DNA of 53,362 bases. Source: Glycomyces fuscus. GTDB lineage: Bacteria > Actinomycetota > Actinomycetes > Streptosporangiales > Streptosporangiaceae. The stretch is from the NCBI GenBank assembly GCA_002529455.1, contig NYMS01000017.1, positions 1-53,362 of the forward strand. The letters run 5' to 3'. This document shows, in pieces, positions 25,264 through 32,870 of this stretch. The notes beneath the pieces are model-generated. The model was not told the origin of the DNA, made no database searches, and saw only the letters and a list, made by a program, of their open reading frames with translations. Each line of letters starts with the position of its first letter. Position 1 is the stretch's first letter. Made by a program: the position numbers and the translations under genes.

Positions 25264-26262
25264 GTGTCCACGTCGGAGAAGTTCCAGAGTGCGTTCGTGG
25301 CGCTGGCCGCCCTCGCCGGTCTGGGCCTGGGCCTCCTGCTGCCGGTCGGCGCGGTCGCGGGCCATCTCGTGCTCCCCGCCCTGGTGCTGATGCTGACCGC
25401 GGTGTTCGCGCAGGTCGACGCGGGCCGGGTGCGCCAGGCCCGCTCCGCTCGCACGGTGGTCGCCGCCAGTCTCGCACTCAACTTCGTGTTCACCCCGCTG
25501 CTGGCCTGGGCCCTGGGCGCCGGGCTCCTGGGCGGCTCCCCCGACCTGCGGATCGGCCTGCTGCTCCTGCTGGTCACACCGTGCACGGACTGGTACCTGG
25601 TCTTCACCGGCCTGGCACGCGGACACATGGGCGCGGCCGCGGCGGTGCTGCCGGTGAACCTGGTGCTCCAACTGCTGCTGTTGCCGCTCTACGTGCTGCT
25701 GCTCGGCGGCGAGGCCGCGATGGTGGACACCGCCACCCTGGTGGAGGCGGTGCTCATGGTCCTGGTGGTGCCACTGGCGCTGGCGGTCTCCGCCCGCCGG
25801 GCGGCCCGCCGATGGAGGGGCACCGCCTGGCGCGACCGGGTCCTGGTGGCACGCGCCTCCGCCGCGGTGCTGCCGCTGCTGTACACGGCGGTGCTGGCCA
25901 TGTTCGCCTGGCAGTCGCGCACGGTGGTGGAGCACGCGGGCGACCTGGTCGCCCTGCTCCCGCCGCTGGCGGTGTTCTTCGTGACCGCTCCCCTGGCCGC
26001 GGTGCTCGCCGCACGGCTGCTGCGGCTGCCCGCCGACCAGCGGGTCACCCTGACCATGACCACGGTGGCGCGCAACTCGCCCATCGCGCTCGCGATCGCC
26101 GTGGCCGCCTTCCCCGACCGCCCGCTCGTCGCGGTCGCGCTGGTGGCCGGTCCGCTGGTCGAACTGCCGGTGCTCGCCCTGCTCAGCCAGCTGGTGCGGG
26201 ACCGCGGGGAGGCCTCCTCCCCCGCCGGGCCGCCCTCCGGGGACCGGACCTCCCCGGACTGA
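25264..26262 (+). CDS. BASS/ACR3-superfamily transporter (arsenic-resistance or bile-acid-symporter-like)
   Basis: 332 aa with ten hydrophobic helices. LLVTPCTDWYLVFTGLARG carries the Cys of the family's fourth helix, and TTVARNSPIALAIAVAAFPDRP is the helix-9 region with the unwound Asn-Ser-Pro segment seen in BASS and ACR3 transporters. Many actinobacterial relatives are annotated as arsenic-resistance proteins, but no arsR or arsC is nearby, so an organic anion is equally likely. GTG 25264 is preceded by a weak GAAAG; TAACGT about 30 nt upstream is a possible -10. Confidence 0.8.
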   Translation: MSTSEKFQSAFVALAALAGLGLGLLLPVGAVAGHLVLPALVLMLTAVFAQVDAGRVRQARSARTVVAASLALNFVFTPLLAWALGAGLLGGSPDLRIGLLLLLVTPCTDWYLVFTGLARGHMGAAAAVLPVNLVLQLLLLPLYVLLLGGEAAMVDTATLVEAVLMVLVVPLALAVSARRAARRWRGTAWRDRVLVARASAAVLPLLYTAVLAMFAWQSRTVVEHAGDLVALLPPLAVFFVTAPLAAVLAARLLRLPADQRVTLTMTTVARNSPIALAIAVAAFPDRPLVAVALVAGPLVELPVLALLSQLVRDRGEASSPAGPPSGDRTSPD

Positions 26263-26354
26263 GCGCCCCCCGGAGCGGTCGCCCCCGGCGCCTCCCCCAC
26301 GGAGAACGGCCGACCCCGGCGAGCACCCTCCGTGAGAAGACCTGCGGCTTCCTT

Positions 26355-26393
26355 TCACTGAGAGTGACAAAATGTCAGGTAAGCCTTAAATTT
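26355..26393 (+). promoter_or_regulatory. Dense regulatory strip: two dyads, promoter and iron-box-like motif
   Basis: TCACT-gag-AGTGA (26355-26367) overlaps TGACA-aaa-TGTCA (26365-26377). TGACAA (26365-26370) and TAAATT (26387-26392) have promoter spacing of 16 nt. TCAGGTAAGCCTTAAATTT (26375-26393) matches 12 of 19 positions of the DtxR consensus. The strip is far more AT-rich than its surroundings and points toward the 26-codon ORF. Confidence 0.5.
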
Positions 26394-26475
26394 TCCGCTC
26401 GTGGGTTGGCCGTCACACGCCTCTGAGGCGAGGGTTCCCGTGACCCGACGCACACAGCACCCGGAGGACAGGGCC

Positions 26476-26556
26476 ATGCCGAGTCCCGGACACGCCGCCG
26501 CCTCCGGGGGCGGGGGCGGGAAGCGCCGCACCCCCGTGGGCGCACCGCGCGGCTGA
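26476..26556 (+). CDS. 26-residue micro-ORF with its own promoter and terminator
   Basis: The ORF begins MPSPGHAAASGG, continues with three more Gly, and ends KRRTPVGAPRG. GGAGGA (26463-26468) lies 7 nt before the ATG. A short hairpin CGCCTC-t-GAGGCG is in the leader. The stop is followed 22 nt later by a 9-bp hairpin, so promoter, leader, ribosome-binding site, ORF and terminator form a complete unit. No family is recognised; the Gly run, basic KRR and lack of Cys give little clue. It may equally be an RNA whose short frame is chance. Confidence 0.4.
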   Translation: MPSPGHAAASGGGGGKRRTPVGAPRG

Positions 26557-26578
26557 GCCCGCACCGCGGCACCAGACC

Positions 26579-26614
26579 GCGGGCCGGACGTTCCCAGCCC
26601 GTCCCCCGGCCCGC
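26579..26614 (+). terminator. Hairpin after the 26-codon ORF
   Basis: GCGGGCCGG (26579-26587) and CCGGCCCGC (26606-26614) are exact reverse complements with an 18-nt loop, 22 nt after the micro-ORF stop. Confidence 0.5.
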
Positions 26615-26666
26615 GACCGATGCCCGTACGCCTCCCATCCCTCGTACGGGCGCCGGTCCCCACCGT

Positions 26667-26694
26667 CCCGGACGGACCGCCAGGTCCGTCCGGG
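26667..26694 (-). terminator. 12-bp hairpin terminator of the merR gene
   Basis: CCCGGACGGACC (26667-26678) and GGTCCGTCCGGG (26683-26694) pair perfectly with a 4-nt loop, 17 nt beyond the minus-strand merR stop. Confidence 0.7.
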
Positions 26695-26711
26695 GCGGCC
26701 CGCGGCCGCGG

Positions 26712-27065
26712 TCAGCAGCCCGCGAGCTGCCGGGACAGGGCTCCGCGGTGGCGCTGGAGTTCGTCGATACGGGAGTCGAGCGCGGCGAGCTCCGCACGGA
26801 TGGTCCTGACCAGGTCCGGACACAGCTCCAGGCCGATCGGCTCGTCCGCGTCGCCGCGGACGCAGGGCAGCACCGACGCGATCACCCCGGTGGTCAGACC
26901 CATGTCGAGCAGCGCCCGGATGTGCCGGACCGTGCGCACCGCGTCGGGCCCGTAGACCCGGTACCCGCCGGGCGAGCGCGCGGAGTCGAGCAGCCCCTGC
27001 TCGCCGTAGTAGCGCAGCAGGCGCCTGCTGACACCCGTGCGTTCCGACAGCTCCCCGATCAACAT
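26712..27065 (-). CDS. MerR-family transcriptional regulator
   Basis: 117 aa, compact. The HTH MLIGELSERTGVSRRLLRYYGEQGLLDSARSPGGYRVY is the MerR signature with the YYGEQGLL turn. A coiled-coil dimerisation helix (VRTIRAELAALDSRIDELQRHRGAL) follows and the protein then ends after LAGC, with no effector domain. Cys residues at VLPCVRG, LELCPDL and the penultimate-to-last position could bind a metal or react with electrophiles. Divergent from an alpha/beta hydrolase whose promoter has the 20-nt spacer expected of a MerR target; a near copy of that promoter serves the LLM oxidoreductase gene. Confidence 0.9.
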   Translation of the reverse strand: MLIGELSERTGVSRRLLRYYGEQGLLDSARSPGGYRVYGPDAVRTVRHIRALLDMGLTTGVIASVLPCVRGDADEPIGLELCPDLVRTIRAELAALDSRIDELQRHRGALSRQLAGC

Positions 27066-27084
27066 GGGGTGACCCGCCTCACAG

Positions 27085-27116
27085 TTGACCTTGACACTGG
27101 TGTGACCTCCTACCGT
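27085..27116 (+). promoter_or_regulatory. MerR-type leaderless promoter TTGACC-N20-TACCGT
   Basis: TTGACC (27085-27090) and TACCGT (27111-27116) are 20 nt apart, with ACAC-tg-GTGT (27094-27103) as the spacer dyad. The ATG at 27123 is 6 nt after the -10. MerR activators are known to act on 19-20 nt spacers by twisting DNA, and a merR gene is immediately divergent. Confidence 0.7.
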
Positions 27117-27122
27117 CGCCGC

Positions 27123-27893
27123 ATGGTCGAACACTTCACCCACACAGTCAAGGGCTCCGGCCCCGGCCTGCTCCTCGCGCACGGCGGCGGAGGCGGCGCC
27201 GAGGCCAACTTCGGTCCCCTCATGGACAACCTGGCGGCCACCCACACCGTGGTCGCCCCGGACCTGCCCGGCTCGGGCGCGACCCCGCGCAGCACCGTAC
27301 CGCTGGACCTGGACACGGTGGCGGACACCCTGGTGGCGACGGCGGTCGGCGCCGGGGTCGAGCGCTTCACCGTCCTGGGCTACTCGCTGGGAACGGCGGT
27401 GGCGGTGCGCGCCGCCACCCGGCACCCGGAACGGGTCACCGGACTGGTCCTCACCTCCGGGTTCGCGCGGCCGGACAACCGTATGCGGCTGGCGGTACAG
27501 GTGTGGCGCGAACTGTTGAAGGGGGACCGGGAACTGCTGGCCCGGTTCCTCACCCTGGTGGCGACCGGCGCCCCGGCCCTGGAGGCGCTGTCCCCCGACG
27601 AACTGGAGGAGGCGGTGGCCGGGCTGGCCGCCTCCGTTCCGGCGGGCACCCCGGAGCAGGTGGACCTGGTGGCGTCGGTGGACAACCGCGCCCACCTGCC
27701 CAGGGTCGCCGTACCCACCCTGGTGGTCGCCACGACCCTGGACACGCTCGCCTCCCCCGAGCTGTCGCGGGAGCTGGCCGCGGGCATCCCCGGCGCGGAG
27801 CTGGTGGAGATCGAGGCCGGACACCTGGTGGCCGCCGAGGCCCCGGAGCGGTGGCTGGCCGTCGTGCGCGAGTTCCTCGACCGCCGTTCCTGA
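27123..27893 (+). CDS. Alpha/beta hydrolase
   Basis: 256 aa. Catalytic elements: nucleophile elbow VLGYSLGTAVAV (Ser in GYSLG), acid Asp in VATTLDTLASPE, His in EAGHLVAAEAPE. The oxyanion strand LLLAHGGGGGAEANFGPL and DLPGSGATPRS strand 4 are conserved as in bromoperoxidase-like and esterase-type hydrolases. No ribosome-binding site; leaderless start at ATG 27123. Expected to be activated by the divergent MerR protein, and possibly coregulated with the LLM oxidoreductase. Confidence 0.88.
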   Translation: MVEHFTHTVKGSGPGLLLAHGGGGGAEANFGPLMDNLAATHTVVAPDLPGSGATPRSTVPLDLDTVADTLVATAVGAGVERFTVLGYSLGTAVAVRAATRHPERVTGLVLTSGFARPDNRMRLAVQVWRELLKGDRELLARFLTLVATGAPALEALSPDELEEAVAGLAASVPAGTPEQVDLVASVDNRAHLPRVAVPTLVVATTLDTLASPELSRELAAGIPGAELVEIEAGHLVAAEAPERWLAVVREFLDRRS

Positions 27894-28182
27894 ACCCCTC
27901 CGGCGCTTGCGCCCGCCCCGGCGGGAGCGCCGGGGATCCGGTCCTCCTCCGGGCACCGCCGCCGTCCGGCCGGACCGCCGGCGGGGGCGGGGGCCGCGTC
28001 CCCGGCGCCGCCCCCGCGAGCACCGCCACGGCCCTGTGGGAGCCCGCTTCCGGCACCGGTCCCCCGCACGGGGCAGAGGCGGGGTCGCGCGCCGACCAAA
28101 CGCACGCGGAGGCCGGGGGCTCGACCACCGCACAGCACCCGCCGGTGTCCCGCGATCCGGGAACGGGGCGGCCGGGGACGCG

Positions 28183-28698
28183 TCACCCCCTCGCCTTCGC
28201 CCGCCGCAGGTAGCGCGCCCAGTTCACCACGACGCCGCCGACCACGGCCAGGCACGCCGCGAGGACGAGCGAGGACAGGACCCACTCCCGGGAGCCGTCG
28301 GGACCGTAGACGCGGTTGGAGGCCCCGGCGTCCACGGCCGGGATCCGCGCACCCTCCTGGCAGGTGTCGCGCCCGGCCGCGTGCAGGTGGACCCCGCGCG
28401 CCTCCCCTCCCTCCGCGGCGGTGAAGGTTCCGTTGCAGGTGCACGACTCGTGCCCGGGGTGCTGGACGCACGTGAGGCTCGTCGCGGTGAACACGCCCGG
28501 TGCGCCCTCGCCGCGCGCCGCGCGCAGCCCCTGCTCCAGCCCCGCCGATCCCACGTAGGCCACCAGGGCGACGAGGACCACCAGCACGGCGGAGAACCAC
28601 GGCGACGGGCGCCCGGCCGCCCGGTCCGCGCCGGCGCCGGTACCGCCGCGGGCGTCCGCGGCGCCGTCCCGGATGTCGGCGTCCCCCATCTCGCTCAC
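28183..28698 (-). CDS. Two-helix membrane protein with Cys-rich external loop
   Basis: 171 aa of unknown function. A hydrophilic N-terminus leads to TM1 (WFSAVLVVLVALVAYVGSAG, about 34-53). A loop of roughly 85 residues follows with CVQHPGHESCTCNGTF and a fourth Cys in RDTCQEG, then TM2 (WVLSSLVLAACLAVVGGVVVNW) and a basic end RYLRRAK that should stay inside. The loop would lie outside the membrane and could hold two disulfides. GTG 28698 overlaps the TGA of the upstream MFS gene (GTGA), so translation is coupled. The 289 bp beyond its stop up to 27894 contain no gene. Confidence 0.75.
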   Translation of the reverse strand: MSEMGDADIRDGAADARGGTGAGADRAAGRPSPWFSAVLVVLVALVAYVGSAGLEQGLRAARGEGAPGVFTATSLTCVQHPGHESCTCNGTFTAAEGGEARGVHLHAAGRDTCQEGARIPAVDAGASNRVYGPDGSREWVLSSLVLAACLAVVGGVVVNWARYLRRAKARG

Positions 28699-30023
28699 GC
28701 CCTCTCCCGTCCGCCGTCACGGGCCTCTGCGGACTCCTCGGCCGCACGGTGGGACACGTCCGTGCCGCGCGGCATGCCGGAGGCCAGCACCGCGGCGACA
28801 CCGCACAGGGCCGCGGCCATCAGCCACACCGGCCCGTAGCTTCCGCCCACGTCGCGGGTGAAGCCGCCGAAGACCGCCATGGCCCCCGCGCCGGCCTGGT
28901 GGACGGCGTTGACCCATCCGAAGACGATGGCTCCGTCGGCGCCGAAGATCCGGCGGCACAGCAGGATGGTCGGGGGCACCGTCGCGACGTCGAGCAGGCC
29001 GAACACCACGACGAAGGCCACCATCGCCGCTCCGGCGCTCGGGCCGAACAACGCGGGCAGCGCGGCCAGGAGCGCGCCCCGGCCCACGTAGTAGGCGACC
29101 AGGAGCGCGCGCGGATCCACCCGGTCGGTGAGCCATCCCGACAGGACCGTTCCCACCAGGGAGAACACGCCGACCGCCGACACCAGCGCCGCGGCGGCCG
29201 TGACGGCCATCCCGTGGTCCTGGGCGGCGGGCACGAAGTGGGTCCACATGATGCCGTTGGTGGTCGCGCCGCACACCGCGAACGTCCCGGCCAGGAGCCA
29301 GAACCGTCGGCCCCGCACCGAGGAGAGCAGGACCTCCACGGTCCGCCGCGCCGCGCCCCGGTCCGGCCGGGGCCTCTCCACGAAGACCGGGGAACCGTAG
29401 GGGCGCTGCCCCAGGTCCGCCGGGTGGTCCCGGAGCACCAGGGCGACCAGGACGACCATCACGCCCGCCGTCAGCGCCAGTGTCACGACGGCCGGACGCC
29501 ACCCCCGGTCGTCGACGATCCAGGCCAGCGCGGGCAGGAACACCAGCTGGCCGAAGGCGCTGGCCCCGGTCAGGACGCCGATGACCAGACCGCGGCGTTC
29601 GACGAACCAGTTGTCGGTCACGGTGGCGGCGAACGTCATCGCCAGCGACCCGGTGCCCGCGCCGATGAGCAGCCCCCAGTAGAGGGTCAGCTGCCAGGCG
29701 GTGGTCATGACGAGGGTCAGCCCGGCACCCGCCACGACGGTCCCCAGGGCCACCAGCGCGACGCGACGGACACCGAACCGGTCCATCAGCGCCGCGGCGA
29801 ACGGGGCGATCAGGCCGTAGACGAGCATGTTGACCGAGGCCGCCGTACCGATCGCCCCGCGGGACCACCCGTACTCGGTGTGCAGGGGGTCGGTCAGGAC
29901 GCCGGGCATCGCGGCGAAGGCCGCCGCGGCCACGATGGTCAGGCACGCGACCAGGGCGACCGACCACGCGCGGTGGACCGGGACGCGTGCGGGTTTGCGT
30001 GTGGAGGCGGTGTTCTCGACCAT
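28695..30023 (-). CDS. MFS transporter
   Basis: 442 aa, 12 transmembrane helices in two six-helix halves. The loop-2/3 motif ALMDRFGVRRVALVALG fits the MFS A-motif, and GWLTDRVDPRALLVAYY repeats it in the second half. WSRGAIGTAASVNMLVYGLIAPFAAAL is characteristic of the monocarboxylate/oxalate-formate antiporter-like branch, so an organic-acid substrate is plausible. ATG 30023 follows GGAGG. Divergent from a GlxA-type regulator and coupled by overlap to the Cys-rich membrane protein gene. Confidence 0.87.
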   Translation of the reverse strand: MVENTASTRKPARVPVHRAWSVALVACLTIVAAAAFAAMPGVLTDPLHTEYGWSRGAIGTAASVNMLVYGLIAPFAAALMDRFGVRRVALVALGTVVAGAGLTLVMTTAWQLTLYWGLLIGAGTGSLAMTFAATVTDNWFVERRGLVIGVLTGASAFGQLVFLPALAWIVDDRGWRPAVVTLALTAGVMVVLVALVLRDHPADLGQRPYGSPVFVERPRPDRGAARRTVEVLLSSVRGRRFWLLAGTFAVCGATTNGIMWTHFVPAAQDHGMAVTAAAALVSAVGVFSLVGTVLSGWLTDRVDPRALLVAYYVGRGALLAALPALFGPSAGAAMVAFVVVFGLLDVATVPPTILLCRRIFGADGAIVFGWVNAVHQAGAGAMAVFGGFTRDVGGSYGPVWLMAAALCGVAAVLASGMPRGTDVSHRAAEESAEARDGGRERA

Positions 30024-30093
30024 GGCCCCAGCCTCCTTCGCGGCGCCCTCCCCCGACAGTGACCTGAAAGCCAACATGCGCAAGAATCGGGCC

Positions 30094-31149
30094 ATGAGTG
30101 TTCTCCGCGAACCCGACCCGTCCGGGCACACCGGCTCCGGCTCCGGAGCCGCCTCCGGAGCGGGGGGCGCCCCCGCGCCCCACCGCGTCGCCGTCCTGGT
30201 CCGCGACGGCGTCCTGCCCATCGAGGCGGGGATCGTCCACCGCCTCTTCGCGCAGGCCCGCGACGCCGGGGGCCGCCCCCTCTACACGCTGACCACCTGC
30301 GCGCTGCGCCCCGGCGTGGTCCGGACCGACACCGACTTCACCCTCAACGTCCCCCACGGGCCCGAGGCGCTCGACACCGCCGACACCGTGGTCCTGCCCG
30401 CCGCCGACGAGGACTACGTGGAGCGCCCGCACGACCCCCTCGAACTGACTCTGGCCGCCGCCGTCGCGCGCATCCGGCCGGACGCCCGCGTGGCCTCGAT
30501 CTGCACCGGGGCTTTCGTGCTCGCCGCCGCCGGCCTCCTGACCGGGTGCCGCGTGACCACGCACTGGAGGTCCGCCGGGTACTTCCGCGCCATGTACCCC
30601 GGCATCGAACTGGACCCGGACGTGCTCTACACCGACAACGGGCGCGTGCTGACCGCCGCCGGGGTCGCCTCCGGCATCGACCTGAGCCTGCACATGATCC
30701 GCACCGACCACGGCGCGGCCGTCGCCAACGAGGTGGCGCGCGGCACGGTGGTGCCCCCGCACCGCGACGGCGGACAGGCCCAGTACATCCGGCGCCCGGT
30801 CCCCTCTCCCGAGCGCTCCTCGACCGGCTGTGCCCGCGACTGGGCGCTCGGCCACCTGCACCTGCGGCCGAGCCTGAAGGACCTGGCCCGGCGGGAGGGG
30901 GTGAGCGTGCGCACGTTCACCCGCAGGTTCCGCGAGGAGGCGGGGGTCTCCCCCGGCCAGTGGCTGGCCGAGCAGCGGCTCGACCGGGCCCGGCAGCTGT
31001 TGGAGGAGTCCGACCTTCCGGTGGACCGCGTGGCCGAGCGGTCGGGGTTCGGCACGGCGGCGTCGCTGCGCCAGCAGATGCAGGCCGAGCTGGGGGTCTC
31101 CCCCAGCGCCTACCGGCGCACCTTCCGCGGCACGCCGGGCACGGCCTGA
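30094..31149 (+). CDS. GlxA-family regulator (DJ-1/PfpI plus AraC domains)
   Basis: 351 aa. Residues about 30-210 form a DJ-1/PfpI-like domain (VAVLVRDGVLPIEAGIVHRLF and ASICTGAFVLAAAGLLTGCRVTTHW, with the Cys in the nucleophile-elbow position). The C-terminus has two HTHs: LKDLARREGVSVRTFTRRFREEAGVSPGQWLAEQRLDRAR and VDRVAERSGFGTAASLRQQM, ending LGVSPSAYRRTF. Starts at ATG 30094; an in-frame ATG at 30076 is possible. Likely activates the divergent MFS gene. Confidence 0.87.
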   Translation: MSVLREPDPSGHTGSGSGAASGAGGAPAPHRVAVLVRDGVLPIEAGIVHRLFAQARDAGGRPLYTLTTCALRPGVVRTDTDFTLNVPHGPEALDTADTVVLPAADEDYVERPHDPLELTLAAAVARIRPDARVASICTGAFVLAAAGLLTGCRVTTHWRSAGYFRAMYPGIELDPDVLYTDNGRVLTAAGVASGIDLSLHMIRTDHGAAVANEVARGTVVPPHRDGGQAQYIRRPVPSPERSSTGCARDWALGHLHLRPSLKDLARREGVSVRTFTRRFREEAGVSPGQWLAEQRLDRARQLLEESDLPVDRVAERSGFGTAASLRQQMQAELGVSPSAYRRTFRGTPGTA

Positions 31150-31388
31150 TCCCGTCCGGGGCCCGAGGGCACCGGGCCGGAGAACCGGGGCGCGGGTGTC
31201 GGGCCGCGCCCCCGGGCCGGGGTCGTCGGTACGGCGTACGGTTCCGGGTCGGCCCGGTCGCGGCGGGAGCGGGGCGCGTGCGGCGGGATCGCCTGCGGCT
31301 GCGCGGTTCCCGGCGTGAGGGGGCCCGGAACGGGTAACGGGGAACCGTGGGGCTCCGCCCACACCCGTCCCCACCCCCGGGAGGCCCC

Positions 31389-31997
31389 GTGAAGCTCTAC
31401 GCCGAGTACCCCCTGCGCGCACTCCTGCAGTTCGTCTCCGACCTGCTCGCCGCCGCCTGGGTGTACGCGTGGGTCAGCGCGGCGTTGGCGCTGCGCGAGA
31501 CCCTCATGGCCCTGGGCCGCCCCGGCGAACTCATGGTGGCCACGGGCGAGGGCTTCAGCGAGCACATGGTCGCCGCCGCCGAACAGGCCCGGCGGGTGCC
31601 CCTGGCCGGGGAGGCCCTGGCCACCCCGTTCACCGGCATGAGCGAGACCGGCGAGTCCCTCACCGCCGCCGGAGTCTCCTTCCAGGAGACGGTGGCCTCG
31701 CTCGCGCTGACCCTGCCGCTGCTGACCGCCGTGCTCCCGCTGCTGCTGCTCGCCTCCACCTGGCTGCCCCTGCGCGCCCGGTGGGTGCGCCGCGCCAGCG
31801 CCGCCAGGCGGCTGCGCGGGCTCGCGCCCGAGGCGCGGTCCCGGCTGCTGGCCCTGCGCGCCCTGACCTCGGCCTCCCCGTCCAGGCTGGCCGGGACGCA
31901 CGAGGACCCGGTGGGCGCCTGGCACTCCGGTGACCGGAGAACCGTGGAGGCGCTGGCCGCCCTGGAGCTGCGCCGCCTGGGACTGCGGGGGGTCTGA
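31389..31997 (+). CDS. Small membrane protein, unknown function
   Basis: 202 aa. TM1 is about residues 11-37 (LLQFVSDLLAAAWVYAWVSAALAL) and TM2 about 108-132 (SLALTLPLLTAVLPLLLLASTWLPL); an amphipathic segment of about 70 residues joins them and would lie outside, with the Arg-rich C-terminus (RWVRRASAARRLRGLAPEARSRLLALRAL) inside. This resembles widely distributed actinobacterial membrane proteins without a known role. GTG 31389 follows GGGAGG. Confidence 0.72.
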   Translation: MKLYAEYPLRALLQFVSDLLAAAWVYAWVSAALALRETLMALGRPGELMVATGEGFSEHMVAAAEQARRVPLAGEALATPFTGMSETGESLTAAGVSFQETVASLALTLPLLTAVLPLLLLASTWLPLRARWVRRASAARRLRGLAPEARSRLLALRALTSASPSRLAGTHEDPVGAWHSGDRRTVEALAALELRRLGLRGV

Positions 31998-32123
31998 GCA
32001 CCGGAGCCGCCCGGGCCCGGCGGACGCCCGGCGGACGGCCCCGTCCGGCCACCGCGGACCGTGCGAACGCCGGCGGCGCCTCCTAGGCTGGGAGCGAGGC
32101 CCCGAACACCCTCCGGAGACCGC

Positions 32124-32870
32124 ATGCACCTGTCAGCGCTGCCGGACCTCGACGCCGTCCCCCGCGACACCGGCGGCGCCGTGTCCGTCCTGGTCGACGT
32201 CAGCGCACCCGGACACGCCGTCCGGGAGGCCGGGCACCCGTCGGCCGAGACCGCGCGGGCCGTGTCCCTGCGGGTCGCGTCCGGCCCGCTCCTGCGCGCC
32301 GTCTCCGTGGTGGGCGAGACGCCCTCCCGCCGGCTCGCGGACGGGTCGCTGGTGGTGGAGCTGGGCGACTTGCGCTCCGGGGAGCGGCGCCGCCTGCTGC
32401 TGCGCCTGGAGGTCTCCGGCATGTCCGCCCCGGGGACCGTCGCCACCCTGGATGTCGCCTACACCGACCCGGCCGCGTCGGCCACCCGCACCGTGTCCCT
32501 GCCCGTCTCGCTCGGCGCGGTCGCGGAGGGCGGGGCCGACGGGCGGGTCCCCCGGCCGGAGGCGCCCGCGCAGACGGAGGAGGCGCGTCGGACGGCGGGG
32601 GCGTCCCGGAGCGGTGACACCTCCCGGACCTCCACGTCACTGCACGCGAGCCAGTCGGCCTACTCGCGCAGGAGCGGCCACCGGAGCCCGGGGGCGGGCC
32701 AGGACGCGAAGCGGCGGGCCGGGAAGGACCGGGACGAGGACGGCGACGGCGGGGGCCGGGACCTCGGCCGGGGCTCCGGCCGGGGCGGCCGGGGGCGTCT
32801 CATCCGGGGCCAGCAGACCGACGGCGGACGCCCCACCCCTGACCGGGGCGCGCCCCCGCAGGAGTCCTGA
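32124..32870 (+). CDS. Protein resembling the post-vWA beta-sandwich of vWA-domain proteins, with disordered basic tail
   Basis: 248 aa. Residues about 1-130 have alternating beta strands and the phrase VVELGDLRSGERRRLLLRLEVSG, the hallmark of the beta-sandwich that follows the vWA domain in YfbK/Ca-activated-channel-like proteins; VATLDVAYTDPA is the next conserved strand. No MIDAS motif (DxSxS) or vWA fold is present, so this is either a stand-alone domain or a truncated relic. Residues 135-248 are Gly/Arg/Asp-rich and disordered. ATG 32124 follows CCGGAGA. The 3' end overlaps the convergent CtaG gene by 71 bp. Confidence 0.6.
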   Translation: MHLSALPDLDAVPRDTGGAVSVLVDVSAPGHAVREAGHPSAETARAVSLRVASGPLLRAVSVVGETPSRRLADGSLVVELGDLRSGERRRLLLRLEVSGMSAPGTVATLDVAYTDPAASATRTVSLPVSLGAVAEGGADGRVPRPEAPAQTEEARRTAGASRSGDTSRTSTSLHASQSAYSRRSGHRSPGAGQDAKRRAGKDRDEDGDGGGRDLGRGSGRGGRGRLIRGQQTDGGRPTPDRGAPPQES

